Of a stretch of 64,000 nucleotides of DNA, positions 18,247 through 26,867 are shown piece by piece. Position 1 is the stretch's first letter, and each line of letters begins with the position of its first letter. Origin of the DNA: Oscillospiraceae bacterium (GTDB taxonomy: Bacteria; Bacillota; Clostridia; Oscillospirales; Oscillospiraceae); assembly GCA_016286665.1 (NCBI GenBank), contig JAEETX010000003.1:1-64000 (forward strand). Reading direction: 5' to 3'. The position numbers and the translations under genes were made by a program. The notes beneath the pieces are model-generated. The model made no database searches, had not been told where the DNA came from, and saw only the letters and a list, made by a program, of their open reading frames with translations.

Positions 18247-19560
18247 TTACAATAATTTTATAGGAAGGAGCCGCCGCAGCCGGAGAAAGCTGAGGAGGAA
18301 ATTGAAGCACTCGCTGCCGTAGAGCAGGGCGATGTAAGCCGGGACCCCGAAGCGCGGCAGCAGGAAATAGACACCGGCCAGGGTCAGAACGGCGTCGGTG
18401 ATGTTGATGACCATGCTGCTCAGGTGCAGACCCAGGCCCTTCAGCATCCCGTCCACCACGCTGTCCAGGTACATGACGGTCACCAGTGGAGCGAGGGAAC
18501 GCAGATAGCTCCCGGCCTCGGCGCTGCGGTAAAGAAGCAGCCCCAGCCGGGGCCCGAGGAACCAGAGAAGCGCAGCGATCCCAGCGGAGCCAAGGAGACA
18601 GGAGGATAGGATCCTGCTGGCGCTGCGCTCCAGTCCGTCCCGGTCGCCCCGCATCTGGGCCTCCGTCAGCTCCGGGATCAGCAGCTCCGCCAGAGCGTTG
18701 AAGAAAACCGAGGCAAAACCGAGGACGGGAAAGACCATGCCGCTGACGGTGCCGTAGACGCCCAGCGCGGCGGCGGCGCCGACTCCGCCCTTCATCAGCG
18801 CCCGCGGCACCAGCAGATGCTGCAGAGTGCTGAGCGCGGTGCGGGCATAGGAGCTGAGGGCCAGCGGGAGGCTCAGCTTCATGAGCCGCCGTCCCAGCGC
18901 CGGAGGGCGGCCCGGCCGGGTCACGGCGCGCTGTTCGAATTTATATAAAAGGTAGGAGACCAGCAGGGAACCCAGGTCCGCCAGCGCGTTTGCCAGGGCT
19001 ACGGCGGCGCAGCAGAGTTCCGGCCGGTCGGCCGGTAGCCGCGGGAGCGCAAGCAGCGTGAACGCTGCGCCGAGGACCTGTTCCAGCGCCTGGGAGACCG
19101 TGGCCTTCCAGGGCCGGAAGACAGCGGTGAAGTAGCCGGAGAAGACGCTGTTCAGGGCGAGAAAGGGAAGGGAAAGGGCAAAGCACCGCAGGGGCAGCGC
19201 CAGCCGTCCGTCCCCGGCCAGGCGGGCGGCTGCGGGAGCCAGCAGCGTCAGGAGCATGCCGCTGAGGCAGCTGAAAAAGAGGGCGTAGCGCATCGCGCCG
19301 GCGACGACGCAGCGCACTTCTCCCTTTCGCCCCAGCCCCAGCTCCTCCGCCGCCAGCCGGGTGACGCTGAAGCGCACGCCGCTGATCGCCAGGGTGACGG
19401 CCAGCGCCTCCACGCTGAAGCCCAGCTGCATGAGGCCCATGCCCTCCGCGCCCAGCAGGGAGGATATGCGCGTATTGACGAAAAGGGAGATCAGCCGCAG
19501 AAGCAGGCTCGCCAGGGTCATCACAAGGGTGCCGCGAAGCAGGGGAGAGAGCCGGGCCAA
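18247..19560 (-). CDS. SpoVB-like MOP-superfamily lipid/oligosaccharide flippase
   Basis: A 437-residue integral membrane protein with 12-14 hydrophobic segments, of the polysaccharide biosynthesis/SpoVB/MurJ-related family (MATE-like fold). In this family such proteins move lipid-linked peptidoglycan or polysaccharide precursors, or act in spore cortex synthesis. The likely start is a TTG at 19560, preceded at 7 bases by GGAGGTGAT; the longer frame upstream has no ribosome site. N-terminal SLLLRLISLFVNTRIS and the Gly-rich AEGMGLMQL match the family. It lies 40 bases before polA on the same strand. Confidence 0.82.
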   Translation of the reverse strand: MARLSPLLRGTLVMTLASLLLRLISLFVNTRISSLLGAEGMGLMQLGFSVEALAVTLAISGVRFSVTRLAAEELGLGRKGEVRCVVAGAMRYALFFSCLSGMLLTLLAPAAARLAGDGRLALPLRCFALSLPFLALNSVFSGYFTAVFRPWKATVSQALEQVLGAAFTLLALPRLPADRPELCCAAVALANALADLGSLLVSYLLYKFEQRAVTRPGRPPALGRRLMKLSLPLALSSYARTALSTLQHLLVPRALMKGGVGAAAALGVYGTVSGMVFPVLGFASVFFNALAELLIPELTEAQMRGDRDGLERSASRILSSCLLGSAGIAALLWFLGPRLGLLLYRSAEAGSYLRSLAPLVTVMYLDSVVDGMLKGLGLHLSSMVINITDAVLTLAGVYFLLPRFGVPAYIALLYGSECFNFLLSFLRLRRLLPIKLL

Positions 19561-19711
19561 TGGATCACCTCCGGTCACACAGGGCTTTTCCACATATATA
19601 TGGCAGCCTGCCACGGCGCAGAACGGCGGCAGACGGCAGACCGAAATGCCGTATGAGCCGGAAATCCGACGAATTGCCCAAAAAAATCATATGGAAATTA
19701 GAAAGAATGAC

Positions 19712-19739
19712 TTGTGTTTTCGTAATATCGTGCTATAAT
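19712..19739 (+). promoter_or_regulatory. Promoter of the ABC permease pair
   Basis: TTGTGT (19712-19717), 16-base spacer, extended -10 TGCTATAAT (TATAAT at 19734-19739). The 5' leader is about 70 bases and holds a short inverted repeat GGCGTTTTATG/CATAAACGCC around 19752-19781. Confidence 0.75.
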
Positions 19740-19816
19740 GGACCCATATGAATGGCGTTTTATGTGAAAGTGCATAAACGCCAGGTCCCAGTATCAAGGG
19801 AAAAGGAGTAGTGGGT

Positions 19817-20728
19817 ATGAACAAACAAACCATCAGGAAAGACTGGATACATAACCGGTCAGTCTATTTGCTGGCGATTCCGATCTTTCTGTACTTCATC
19901 ATCTGGAGCTACCTGCCCATGGTCGGCGTCGTCCTCGCGTTTGAGGACTACACCCCCCGCGGCGGTTTCATCTTCAGCCAGTGGGTGGGCGTGCAGAACT
20001 TCACGGATTTCTTCTCCAGCTACTATCTGTGGCGTCTGCTCCGCAACACGCTGCTGCTGAGCATCCTGAACCTCATCATCAACTTCCCCGCCCCCATCAT
20101 TCTGGCTCTGCTCCTCAACGAGCTGCAGAATGAGGTCTTCAAGAAGGTCATCCAGACCATCAGCTACATGCCCTTCTTCGTGTCCACCGTGGTCATCTGC
20201 GGCATCATCGTGGATTTCATGGGCTACGACGGCGCCATCACCAAGATCCTCGTAAAGATGGGCCTCGCGGAGAACAAGGACCTGCTGACGCTGAAAGGAT
20301 ACTTCCGGCCGGTGTATGTCTTGTCCAGTACATGGCAGGGCATCGGCTACGGCTCCATCATCTATCTGGCCGCCCTGTCCGGCGTGGACCAGGAGCTGTA
20401 CGAGGCCGCCAGGATCGACGGCGCCAACCGCTGGCAGCAGACCTGGCATGTCACCCTTCCCGGCATCGCGCCCACCGTCATCATCATGCTGATCATGCAG
20501 ATCGGCAGCCTGCTCTCCTCCTCCACGGATAAGATCATCCTTCTGTACCGGACCCAGACCTATGAGGTGGCCGACACCATCGGCACCTTCGTTTACCGCC
20601 GCGGTATCCAGGGCGGCGAATACGGCTACTCCACGGCCGTCGGCCTGTTCAACTCTTTCGTCAACCTGATGCTGCTGTTCACGGCCAACAGCCTGAGCCG
20701 CAAGTATTCCGAGACGAGCCTGTTCTGA
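19817..20728 (+). CDS. Carbohydrate ABC transporter permease, LplB/MalF type
   Basis: A 303-residue inner-membrane permease with six hydrophobic segments, of the CUT1 family. The cytoplasmic loop that contacts the ATPase reads EAARIDGANRWQQTWHVTLPGI (EAA motif). The N-terminus (NRSVYLLAIPIFLYFIIWSYLPM...) and the GYDGAITKILV loop are typical of LplB-like permeases. I use the ATG at 19817 with AAAAGGAG upstream; a GTG at 19811 is too close to the ribosome site. Pairs with the next gene. No binding protein or ATPase gene is adjacent. Confidence 0.9.
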   Translation: MNKQTIRKDWIHNRSVYLLAIPIFLYFIIWSYLPMVGVVLAFEDYTPRGGFIFSQWVGVQNFTDFFSSYYLWRLLRNTLLLSILNLIINFPAPIILALLLNELQNEVFKKVIQTISYMPFFVSTVVICGIIVDFMGYDGAITKILVKMGLAENKDLLTLKGYFRPVYVLSSTWQGIGYGSIIYLAALSGVDQELYEAARIDGANRWQQTWHVTLPGIAPTVIIMLIMQIGSLLSSSTDKIILLYRTQTYEVADTIGTFVYRRGIQGGEYGYSTAVGLFNSFVNLMLLFTANSLSRKYSETSLF

Positions 20729-20747
20729 GAAAGGAGGAAAAGGGATA

Positions 20748-21650
20748 ATGAAAATCAAAGAATCACCCAGTCGCATCGTTTTCCGCGTCATCAACGTCAT
20801 CATCATGATCGTGCTGGCCTTTGCATGTCTGGCGCCCCTGCTGCACGTGTTCTTCGCCTCCATCAGCGACCCCATCCTCCTGACCCAGTTCCAGGGCGGC
20901 ATCGTCCTGTGGCCGCTGTATGACGCCACCCACCACATTACCGCCAAGGGCTACACCTTTGTTCTGACGAACCCCTCCCTGATCCGCGGCTACGCCAACA
21001 CCTTCTACTATGTGGTCACCGGCTGTATCCTCAGCGTTCTGCTCTGCTCCCTGGGCGGCTACTGCGTCTCCCGCCGCAATACCATGTGGATGAAGTACCT
21101 CACCCTGATGATGACCTTCACCATGTTCTTCGGCGGCGGCATGATCCCCACCTATATGGTCAACAAATACCTGGGCATCGTCAATACCCGTTGGGTCATG
21201 GTCCTTATGGGCCTGGTCAGCGTCTTCAACATCATCATCGTTCGTACCGCTTTCCAGGCGATCCCCGCCAGCTTGGAGGAATCCGCCCAGCTGGACGGCG
21301 CAGGACATATGACCATCCTCTTCAAGATCACCTTCCCTCTGGCAAAGGCCACCATCGCCGTCATCACCCTGTTCTACGCGGTGGGCAAGTGGAATGAATA
21401 CCTGACCGCTGCCATCTACCTGACGGAACGCAAGCTCTATCCGCTGCAGCTGATTCTGCGTGAGATCCTGGTCAACGACTCCGGCCAGAGCGTCTTCAAC
21501 GTGGAAGACCAGGCCAGCAGCTACAGCCAGTTCAAGAAGCTGCTCCAGTATTCGACGGTCATCTTCGCCACGCTCCCCATCCTTTGCGTCTACCCCTTCG
21601 TGCAGAAGTATTTCGTCAAGGGCGTTATGATCGGCTCCATCAAGGGCTAA
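20748..21650 (+). CDS. Carbohydrate ABC transporter permease, LplC/MalG type
   Basis: A 300-residue CUT1 permease that should heterodimerise with the preceding product. Features: six hydrophobic segments, a large extracellular segment after the first, the GGGMIPTYMVNKYLGIVNTRW region characteristic of LplC/YtcP-like permeases, and the EAA loop EESAQLDGAGHMTILFKITFPLAK. It starts 19 bases after the first permease with AAAGGAGG upstream and ends before a strong hairpin. The ATPase is probably a shared MsmX-type protein encoded elsewhere (family knowledge); a binding protein is also missing here. Confidence 0.9.
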   Translation: MKIKESPSRIVFRVINVIIMIVLAFACLAPLLHVFFASISDPILLTQFQGGIVLWPLYDATHHITAKGYTFVLTNPSLIRGYANTFYYVVTGCILSVLLCSLGGYCVSRRNTMWMKYLTLMMTFTMFFGGGMIPTYMVNKYLGIVNTRWVMVLMGLVSVFNIIIVRTAFQAIPASLEESAQLDGAGHMTILFKITFPLAKATIAVITLFYAVGKWNEYLTAAIYLTERKLYPLQLILREILVNDSGQSVFNVEDQASSYSQFKKLLQYSTVIFATLPILCVYPFVQKYFVKGVMIGSIKG

Positions 21651-21661
21651 AAGAAAAATCG

Positions 21662-21696
21662 AACCGGCGGATGCGAACTCGCATCCGCCGGTTTTG
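21662..21696 (+). terminator. Intrinsic terminator after the permeases
   Basis: A near-perfect stem AACCGGCGGATGCGA / CGCATCCGCCGGTT with a very short loop, followed by TTTT, 12 bases beyond the permease stop. Confidence 0.88.
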
Positions 21697-21706
21697 CCTG
21701 TGTGAA

Positions 21707-21739
21707 GGAGGACCCGGCGGTCATTCCGCCGGGTCCTCC
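21707..21739 (-). terminator. Stem-loop after the GNAT gene
   Basis: A 14-bp perfect stem (GGAGGACCCGGCGG / CCGCCGGGTCCTCC) with a 5-base loop, 3 bases beyond the acetyltransferase stop on the minus strand. The U-tract is weak, but the stem is very stable. Confidence 0.7.
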
Positions 21740-21742
21740 ATG

Positions 21743-22168
21743 TTATCTTGTCAGGCGATAGGTCAGCAGACCCTCCGCCCATCCGCTGCGCCGAAAGCCC
21801 AGCTTTTCAAACAGGCGCAGGGAAGGGGTGTTCTCCGCGTCCACGGCCGCTTCGATTCGGCGTATGCCTTCCGGCAGACCGCCGACCAGGGCCTTCATGG
21901 CTGCGAAGGCGATCCCCCGGCGGCGATGGTCTTCCCCAACGCAGATGCTGAGAAAGAGCGTATCGTCCATGATTTCGCATTGGATGCCGCCCAGAAGCAG
22001 GGGACCGGACTTGATCTTATAATAGAGAACGCCGTCCGTCTCTGTCAAATAGGAGAAATAGTGCTCTGATATATGGATATACCGCGCGATGGATTCCTCT
22101 TGATGCAGCTCCTTCAGCCGGGGTAGGTCGGGGTCGCTCCGCTCCAGGGGGATCAGCTCAAATTCCAT
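21743..22168 (-). CDS. GNAT-family N-acetyltransferase
   Basis: A 141-residue single-domain acetyltransferase. The acetyl-CoA site is CVGEDHRRRGIAFAAMKAL; the C-terminal AVDAENTPSLRLFEKLGFRRSG completes the fold. It lies 9 bases after the serine acetyltransferase gene on the same strand and is probably co-transcribed. The substrate cannot be inferred; the domain resembles RimJ/RimL-like or small-molecule acetyltransferases. Confidence 0.85.
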   Translation of the reverse strand: MEFELIPLERSDPDLPRLKELHQEESIARYIHISEHYFSYLTETDGVLYYKIKSGPLLLGGIQCEIMDDTLFLSICVGEDHRRRGIAFAAMKALVGGLPEGIRRIEAAVDAENTPSLRLFEKLGFRRSGWAEGLLTYRLTR

Positions 22169-22177
22169 CCCGGCGCA

Positions 22178-23044
22178 TCATTTCTCCGCGATCCGCCGGC
22201 TGTCGCCGTGGGCGGCAAGGACCGTCTCGCCGGCGGGGACGGAATGGGTGAGCCAGACGTTGCCGCCGATCACACAGTCGTCTCCGATGACCGTGTTCCC
22301 GCCCAAAACGGTGGCGCCGGCATAGATGACCACGTTGCTGCCGATATCCGGATGCCGTTTGATGCCCTTTACCAGACTGCCGTCCGGGTTCACGTCGAAG
22401 CTTTTTGCGCCGAGGGTCACGCCCTGGTAGAGCTTCACATGGTGGCCGATGGTGGTGGTTTCGCCGATGACGACGCCGGTTCCGTGGTCGATGAAGAACC
22501 AGGGGCCGATGCTGGCGCCGGGATGGATGTCGATGCCGGTGATCTGGTGGGCGTATTCCGTCATCATCCGGGGCAGAATGGGAACGCGCATCTGATAGAG
22601 CTTGTGGGCGATGCGGAAAACGCTGATCGCCTGAAAAGCCGGGTAGGTGAGCATGATCTCGTCGGTGCTTTTGGCAGCCGGATCGCCGCGGTAAGCGGCT
22701 TCCACATCCTTATCCAGCACGTCCTTGATGGCGGGCAGTTCGCGGATCAGCTCCAGGGCGTCTTCCTCATAGGGTCCGGCGTCGGGCTGCACCAGCCGCA
22801 GCGCCTGCTGCAATAGGACAAACGCATTCTGAAGGCTGAGGACACAGATGTCGCTGTGGCGGCGTCCGTCCTTTTCGCCGCTGAAAATGTGGGGATACAT
22901 GGCTGTGCGCAGATGCAGCAGCAGCTCCACCGCCATTTCCCGAAGACCGGCATAGGAAGCGCTGCTGCCCCGGTCGTCTTCTCCCGTGAGCTCCACGGCG
23001 GTGTTGAGGATGGTCTTGTGCCAATCGTGGTAATTCTGTTCCAT
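22178..23044 (-). CDS. Serine O-acetyltransferase, EpsC-like
   Basis: Forms O-acetylserine from serine and acetyl-CoA, the first step of cysteine synthesis. The 288-residue protein has an alpha-helical N-terminus of about 150 residues and a left-handed beta-helix: ITGIDIHPGASIGPWFFIDHGTGVVIGE, then VKLYQGVTLGA and KRHPDIGSNVVIYAGATVLG, with the catalytic Asp-His in the IDHGTG and KRHP segments. The N-terminus is longer than in E. coli CysE, as in EpsC/SrpH types of anaerobes. Start 23044 has GGGAGAGACC upstream. No O-acetylserine sulfhydrylase gene is adjacent. Confidence 0.9.
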   Translation of the reverse strand: MEQNYHDWHKTILNTAVELTGEDDRGSSASYAGLREMAVELLLHLRTAMYPHIFSGEKDGRRHSDICVLSLQNAFVLLQQALRLVQPDAGPYEEDALELIRELPAIKDVLDKDVEAAYRGDPAAKSTDEIMLTYPAFQAISVFRIAHKLYQMRVPILPRMMTEYAHQITGIDIHPGASIGPWFFIDHGTGVVIGETTTIGHHVKLYQGVTLGAKSFDVNPDGSLVKGIKRHPDIGSNVVIYAGATVLGGNTVIGDDCVIGGNVWLTHSVPAGETVLAAHGDSRRIAEK

Positions 23045-23099
23045 GGTCTCTCCCTCGATGAAACGGGCGTTCATGCCCGTCGGCAGTCTTATTACTGTC

Positions 23100-23128
23100 A
23101 ATATATGCGCAGGAAAGCGAAGTGTCAA
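23100..23128 (-). promoter_or_regulatory. Promoter of the serine acetyltransferase gene
   Basis: Minus-strand TTGACA (23123-23128), 17-base spacer, TATATT (23100-23105). A 6-bp inverted repeat ACGGGC/GCCCGT (23063-23080) lies in the 5' leader. Confidence 0.8.
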
Positions 23129-23238
23129 CAAAAACATCCGGGAGAGCCGGCGGGAAGGTTTACAGAGACAGGCGGACTATGATAAAATGATGATACAAAA
23201 AACCGCATCCCAGGGATGCCTCAGAAAGGATGAAACCG

Positions 23239-25230
23239 ATGGGCTCCAAGTATTCCCATGTCTTTTCTCCCATACGAATCCGCGGCGTAGACTTTAAGAA
23301 CCGCATCGAGCTGGCGCCGCCCTCCCTGAACCTGTGCAGCCCCGATCATATGGTGACGGACGCTTTCGTGGACCTCAACCGTTCCATCGCCCACGGCGGC
23401 GCGGCCATTATCTCCGTAGGCAACGTCATGGTGGATATCGAGGACTGCATGAATGAGGAGCTGCAGCTGGACCTGAGCAGCGATGACTGCATCCTGCCCA
23501 TGAGCAAGTTCGCCCTCATGTGCGAGGGCTACGGCGCCCATGCCTCCCTGGAGATCAACCACGGCGGCAAGGACAGCCAGTTTTTCCGCACCGGAAAGCC
23601 CGCCTACGCCCCCTCCTCCTATTATTCCAGCTGGGAGCTGCAGAGCGCGAAGGAGATGGGCCGCGAGCCGCTCAAGACCATCGAAATGAGCATCGACAAG
23701 ATCCATGAGACCGTGGAGAAATTCGGCCAGGCGGCGCTGCGGGCCAAAAAGGCGGGCATGCGCATGTGCATGATCCACTGCGGTCACGCCAACCTGATCA
23801 GCCAGTTCTCCAGCCCCCTCTATAACCACCGCACCGACGAATACGGCGGCAGCCTGGAAAACCGGACCCGGTTCACGATCGAGGTGCTGGATCGGGTGCG
23901 GGAGCTTTGCGGAGAAGACTTTGTCATCGAGGCCCGCGTCTCCGCCGACGAGATCATTCCCGGCGGCATGAAATACGACGAAACCCTGAAATACATCGCC
24001 CTCATCAAGGACAAGATCGACATCCTCCATGTCTCCGCCGGCATCCACGGGGAGTTTGCCTATATGAAATACTGGTGGCAGAACTATATGATGGACAGGG
24101 AATTCAACGTCCATTATGCCGCCTCCATCAAGAAGGAATTCCCCGATCTGCTGATCAACACCGTGGGCAGCATCATGAGCATCGACCGGGCGGAGGAGAT
24201 CATCGCCTCCGGCAAGGCGGATTTCGTCTCCATGTGCCGCCCCCTGCTGGCGGACCCGGAAATGCCGCGCAAGTATGCCGAGGGCAGGGAGGAGGACCAT
24301 CGTCCCTGCCTCCGCTGCCAGAACTGCGCCGGTCCCGCCCATCGCGCCATCACCTGCGCCGTCAACCCCTTCCTGGGTCGTGAGCGGGAATTCCCCCTGG
24401 GAAAGGTGCGCAAGGCGGAGGAGAAGAAAAAGGTCGCCGTGGTGGGCGGCGGCCCCGGCGGCATCACCGCCGCCCAGGTGCTCTGCGCCAGAGGGCATGA
24501 CGTGACCCTTTATGAAAAAACCGGGCGGCTGGGCGGCGCACTCGTCTATGCGGCCCTGCCCAGCTTCAAGCAGGATATGGCGGATTATGTGAAATACCTG
24601 GTCCGCCAGGCATACAAATGCGGGGCGAAGATCCTTCTGAACACGGAGGCCACGCGGGAGCTGCTGGAGAAGGAAGGCTACGACGCCGTGATCGTGGCCA
24701 TCGGCGCGGAACCCCTGGTCCCCAGGCTGCCCGGCATCGACCTGCCCCATGTCGTCTGGGCGCCGGAAGCGGACGCCGGGGAAAAGCCCTGCGGACAGAA
24801 GGTCGTGGTGGTCGGCGCGGGCGCCGTTGGTCTGGAGGCCGCCATCGACCTGAAAAAGGCGGGTAAGGAGGTCACAGTCATCGAAATGCTGGATACCTAT
24901 GCCAGCCTGAATAAATCCGCCCACGGCGGCGCGGCGGAGTTCCTGTCCCTCATCAAGGAAATGGAGCTGGATGTGCGCCTCGGGCACAAGCTTCTGGAGG
25001 TCACGCCTTCGTCGGTGATCTGTGAGAATACAGCCACGGGGGAGAAGGTCACCCTGCCCGCCGATTCGGTGCTGCTGGCCATGGGCGTGAAGGCAAAGTG
25101 GGCGGAGGCGGACGAGCTGCGCCGCGCCTGCCCGGAGACCAACGCCTTCCTCATCGGCGACTGCCTCTATGTGGGCAGCAATGTGGCCGCAGCCACCTCC
25201 GGCGCGCTCAGCGCGGCGGCATATCTATAA
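23239..25230 (+). CDS. NADH:flavin oxidoreductase / old yellow enzyme family, BaiCD or 2-enoate reductase type
   Basis: A 663-residue multi-cofactor ene-reductase. Domains: FMN-binding TIM barrel (1-345, with IELAPPSLNLCSP, EINHGGKDSQF and DEYGGSLENRTRF), a 4Fe-4S cysteine cluster near 350-370 (CLRCQNC then TCAVNP), an FAD domain (VAVVGGGPGGITAA) and an NAD(P) domain (VVVVGAGAVGLEAA). Such enzymes reduce enoates, bile-acid intermediates or dienoyl-CoAs in gut anaerobes. Cysteine spacing C-x2-C-x2-C-x9-C is tighter than the common C-x2-C-x3-C-x11-C form. The ATG at 23239 fits AAAGGA better than the ATG at 23230. Monocistronic. Confidence 0.88.
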   Translation: MGSKYSHVFSPIRIRGVDFKNRIELAPPSLNLCSPDHMVTDAFVDLNRSIAHGGAAIISVGNVMVDIEDCMNEELQLDLSSDDCILPMSKFALMCEGYGAHASLEINHGGKDSQFFRTGKPAYAPSSYYSSWELQSAKEMGREPLKTIEMSIDKIHETVEKFGQAALRAKKAGMRMCMIHCGHANLISQFSSPLYNHRTDEYGGSLENRTRFTIEVLDRVRELCGEDFVIEARVSADEIIPGGMKYDETLKYIALIKDKIDILHVSAGIHGEFAYMKYWWQNYMMDREFNVHYAASIKKEFPDLLINTVGSIMSIDRAEEIIASGKADFVSMCRPLLADPEMPRKYAEGREEDHRPCLRCQNCAGPAHRAITCAVNPFLGREREFPLGKVRKAEEKKKVAVVGGGPGGITAAQVLCARGHDVTLYEKTGRLGGALVYAALPSFKQDMADYVKYLVRQAYKCGAKILLNTEATRELLEKEGYDAVIVAIGAEPLVPRLPGIDLPHVVWAPEADAGEKPCGQKVVVVGAGAVGLEAAIDLKKAGKEVTVIEMLDTYASLNKSAHGGAAEFLSLIKEMELDVRLGHKLLEVTPSSVICENTATGEKVTLPADSVLLAMGVKAKWAEADELRRACPETNAFLIGDCLYVGSNVAAATSGALSAAAYL

Positions 25231-25312
25231 GAAACGCCGGACGTATTCCCGTTTTTTCCCCGAAAATCATCACATTTTCCGACATATTCTGCAATTCTGA
25301 CCACATATGTTA

Positions 25313-25341
25313 TTGATATTCCCGGAGAAAAATGTTATACT
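25313..25341 (+). promoter_or_regulatory. Promoter of the HU gene
   Basis: TTGATA (25313-25318), 17-base spacer, TATACT (25336-25341), followed by a 35-40 base leader to the HU start. Confidence 0.85.
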
Positions 25342-25384
25342 TACATTGCTTATCACGCGATACCAACAGAAAAGAGGATGGAAA

Positions 25385-25663
25385 ATGAACAAACAGGAGC
25401 TCATCAAGAAGGTCGCTGAAGACGCCGGCCTCACGCAGAAGCAGGCGGGCGCTGCTCTGGAAAGCACGCTGGCCGCCATCAAAGCCGCCGTCGCCGACGG
25501 AGACAAGGTCCAGCTTATCGGCTTCGGCACGTTCGACAGCAAGAAGCGCGAAGCCCGTCAGGGCCGCAACCCCCGCACCGGCGAGACTGTCAAAATCGAA
25601 GCTGCCGTTCTGCCCGTTTTCAAGGCCGGCAAAGCTTTTGAGGAGATCGTAAACAAAAAGTAA
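25385..25663 (+). CDS. hup: HU-family DNA-binding protein
   Basis: A 92-residue histone-like protein that bends and compacts DNA. It starts MNKQELIKKVAEDAGLTQKQ, has the IGFGTFDSKKREARQGRNPRTGE arm that enters the minor groove, and ends with VLPVFKAGKAFEEIVNKK; all are canonical. The start at 25385 has AGAGGATGG upstream; longer frames lack a ribosome site. Single gene with its own promoter. A GC-rich dyad follows it at 25688-25721 without a clear U-tract. Confidence 0.96.
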   Translation: MNKQELIKKVAEDAGLTQKQAGAALESTLAAIKAAVADGDKVQLIGFGTFDSKKREARQGRNPRTGETVKIEAAVLPVFKAGKAFEEIVNKK

Positions 25664-25789
25664 AGGCCCGTTCATACTTCATAGGTTAGGCCCCGGTTCC
25701 GCAGGCGCGGCGCCGGGGCCTCGGAATAACCGGGGATAGGCGGAAACGACAGCAAATCGCTGTTTTTGCGAATAAGAATCCAATCGGAT

Positions 25790-25818
25790 TTGACAAGTCG
25801 GGCAGCGAGGGTTATAAT
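25790..25818 (+). promoter_or_regulatory. Perfect-consensus promoter of the DUF2148 gene
   Basis: TTGACA (25790-25795), 17-base spacer, TATAAT (25813-25818). Both hexamers and the spacer match sigma-A consensus exactly. The leader is only 15-17 bases. Confidence 0.9.
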
Positions 25819-25840
25819 GCTGTAAAAGGATGTGATTCTG

Positions 25841-26380
25841 TTGAAGATCGAAAGTCTCCAGGCGGAGGAGGCGGCGGTCATGGCAGCCGCCCAGGCCATG
25901 TGCGCCGCTGCCAGAACAGCGCCGAAGGCCTGCGGCGTCGACATGCTCGACACCGCGATCCTGACAGGGGAGGACAAGGATGCCCTCAGCGCGGAAATGC
26001 GCCGTATCGCGGAGATCGACGGGGACACGTTTTTCGTCCGTGATGCGGAAAATGTGGACAAGAGCCTGGCGGTGGTTCTCATCGGTGCGAACGACAAGCC
26101 CCGGGGCGTCGATCGGGTATGCTCCCTCTGCGGATGGAACGGCTGCGGCGACTGCGTGAAAAATCACGGCAAGTGCATCATGAACAGCGTGGATTTGGGG
26201 ATTGCCGTGGGCAGCGCCGTTTCCCTGGCGGCCGACCTGCGCATCGACAACCGGATCATGTTCACCGCCGGCAAGGCGGCCTCCGCTCTTGGCCTGCTGG
26301 GGGACAAAAAGCTGATTTTCGGCATACCGCTGTCCGTCAGCGGCAAATCCCCGTTTTTTGACCGGAAATTCAACCGCTGA
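25841..26380 (+). CDS. DUF2148 ferredoxin-domain protein
   Basis: A 179-residue protein of the uncharacterised 'ferredoxin domain' DUF2148 family. Cysteines cluster in the middle as CSLCGWNGCGDC...HGKC, likely binding an iron-sulfur cluster, followed by a hydrophobic Gly/Ala-rich C-terminal half (DLGIAVGSAVSLAADL, DNRIMFTAGKAASALG). I take the TTG at 25841 as start (AAAAGGA 10 bases upstream); a GTG at 25832 is too close to that site. It is followed 57 bases later by the YegP-like gene. No biochemical role is known to me. Confidence 0.8.
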   Translation: MKIESLQAEEAAVMAAAQAMCAAARTAPKACGVDMLDTAILTGEDKDALSAEMRRIAEIDGDTFFVRDAENVDKSLAVVLIGANDKPRGVDRVCSLCGWNGCGDCVKNHGKCIMNSVDLGIAVGSAVSLAADLRIDNRIMFTAGKAASALGLLGDKKLIFGIPLSVSGKSPFFDRKFNR

Positions 26381-26437
26381 GGCGGTGATTAGAGACGGGC
26401 CGCTTCGGTGCTGCCCGATTATAAAGGAGGTTTCCTC

Positions 26438-26806
26438 ATGGGCAAATTCGTTATCAAAACCGTGAAGACCGGCGTGCGCTTCAACCTGCTGGCGACCAAC
26501 GGCCAGGTCATCGGCACCAGCGAAATCTACAAGGCTGACGCCAGCTGCCTCAACGGCATCGACAGCGTCCGGCGCTGCTCCGCCGGCGGCATCGAGGACC
26601 TGACGGTTGAGCCGGTGGAAAAGGTCAAGCATCCCAAATTCGAGGTTTATGTGGACAAAGCGGGGGAATACCGTTTCCGCCTGAAGGCCCGCAACGGCGA
26701 GATCATCCTGGCCTCCGAGGGCTACAAGGAGAAAAAGAGCTGCCTCAACGGCATCGAGAGTGTCAAGAAGAACGCTCCCGAGGCGGAGATCGTCCGGGAA
26801 GCATAA
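26438..26806 (+). CDS. YegP/DUF1508-like protein with two repeats
   Basis: A 122-residue protein made of two copies of the DUF1508 unit: residues about 3-45 (FVIKTVKTGVRFNLLATNGQVIGTS then SCLNGIDSVR) and about 62-110 (FEVYVDKAGEYRFRLKARNGEIILAS then SCLNGIESVK). The family forms a small beta-alpha fold of unknown function. The ribosome site AAAGGAGG is excellent. A perfect hairpin terminator follows. Confidence 0.88.
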   Translation: MGKFVIKTVKTGVRFNLLATNGQVIGTSEIYKADASCLNGIDSVRRCSAGGIEDLTVEPVEKVKHPKFEVYVDKAGEYRFRLKARNGEIILASEGYKEKKSCLNGIESVKKNAPEAEIVREA

Positions 26807-26820
26807 GCTCCGCAGCATAT

Positions 26821-26858
26821 CGCCCGCCATGGCACAGTCAGCGCCATGGCGGGCGTTT
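26821..26858 (+). terminator. Intrinsic terminator after the YegP-like gene
   Basis: Stem CGCCCGCCATGGC / GCCATGGCGGGCG (13 bp, perfect), 9-base loop, then TTT. It lies 15 bases after the stop and just beyond the end of the convergent XRE gene. Confidence 0.82.
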
Positions 26859-26867
26859 CCTATTCCC

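Noticed and set aside
15526..18255. 909-codon open frame opposite polA
   Set aside because: Antisense to DNA polymerase I, whose motifs are certain. No ribosome site or domain.
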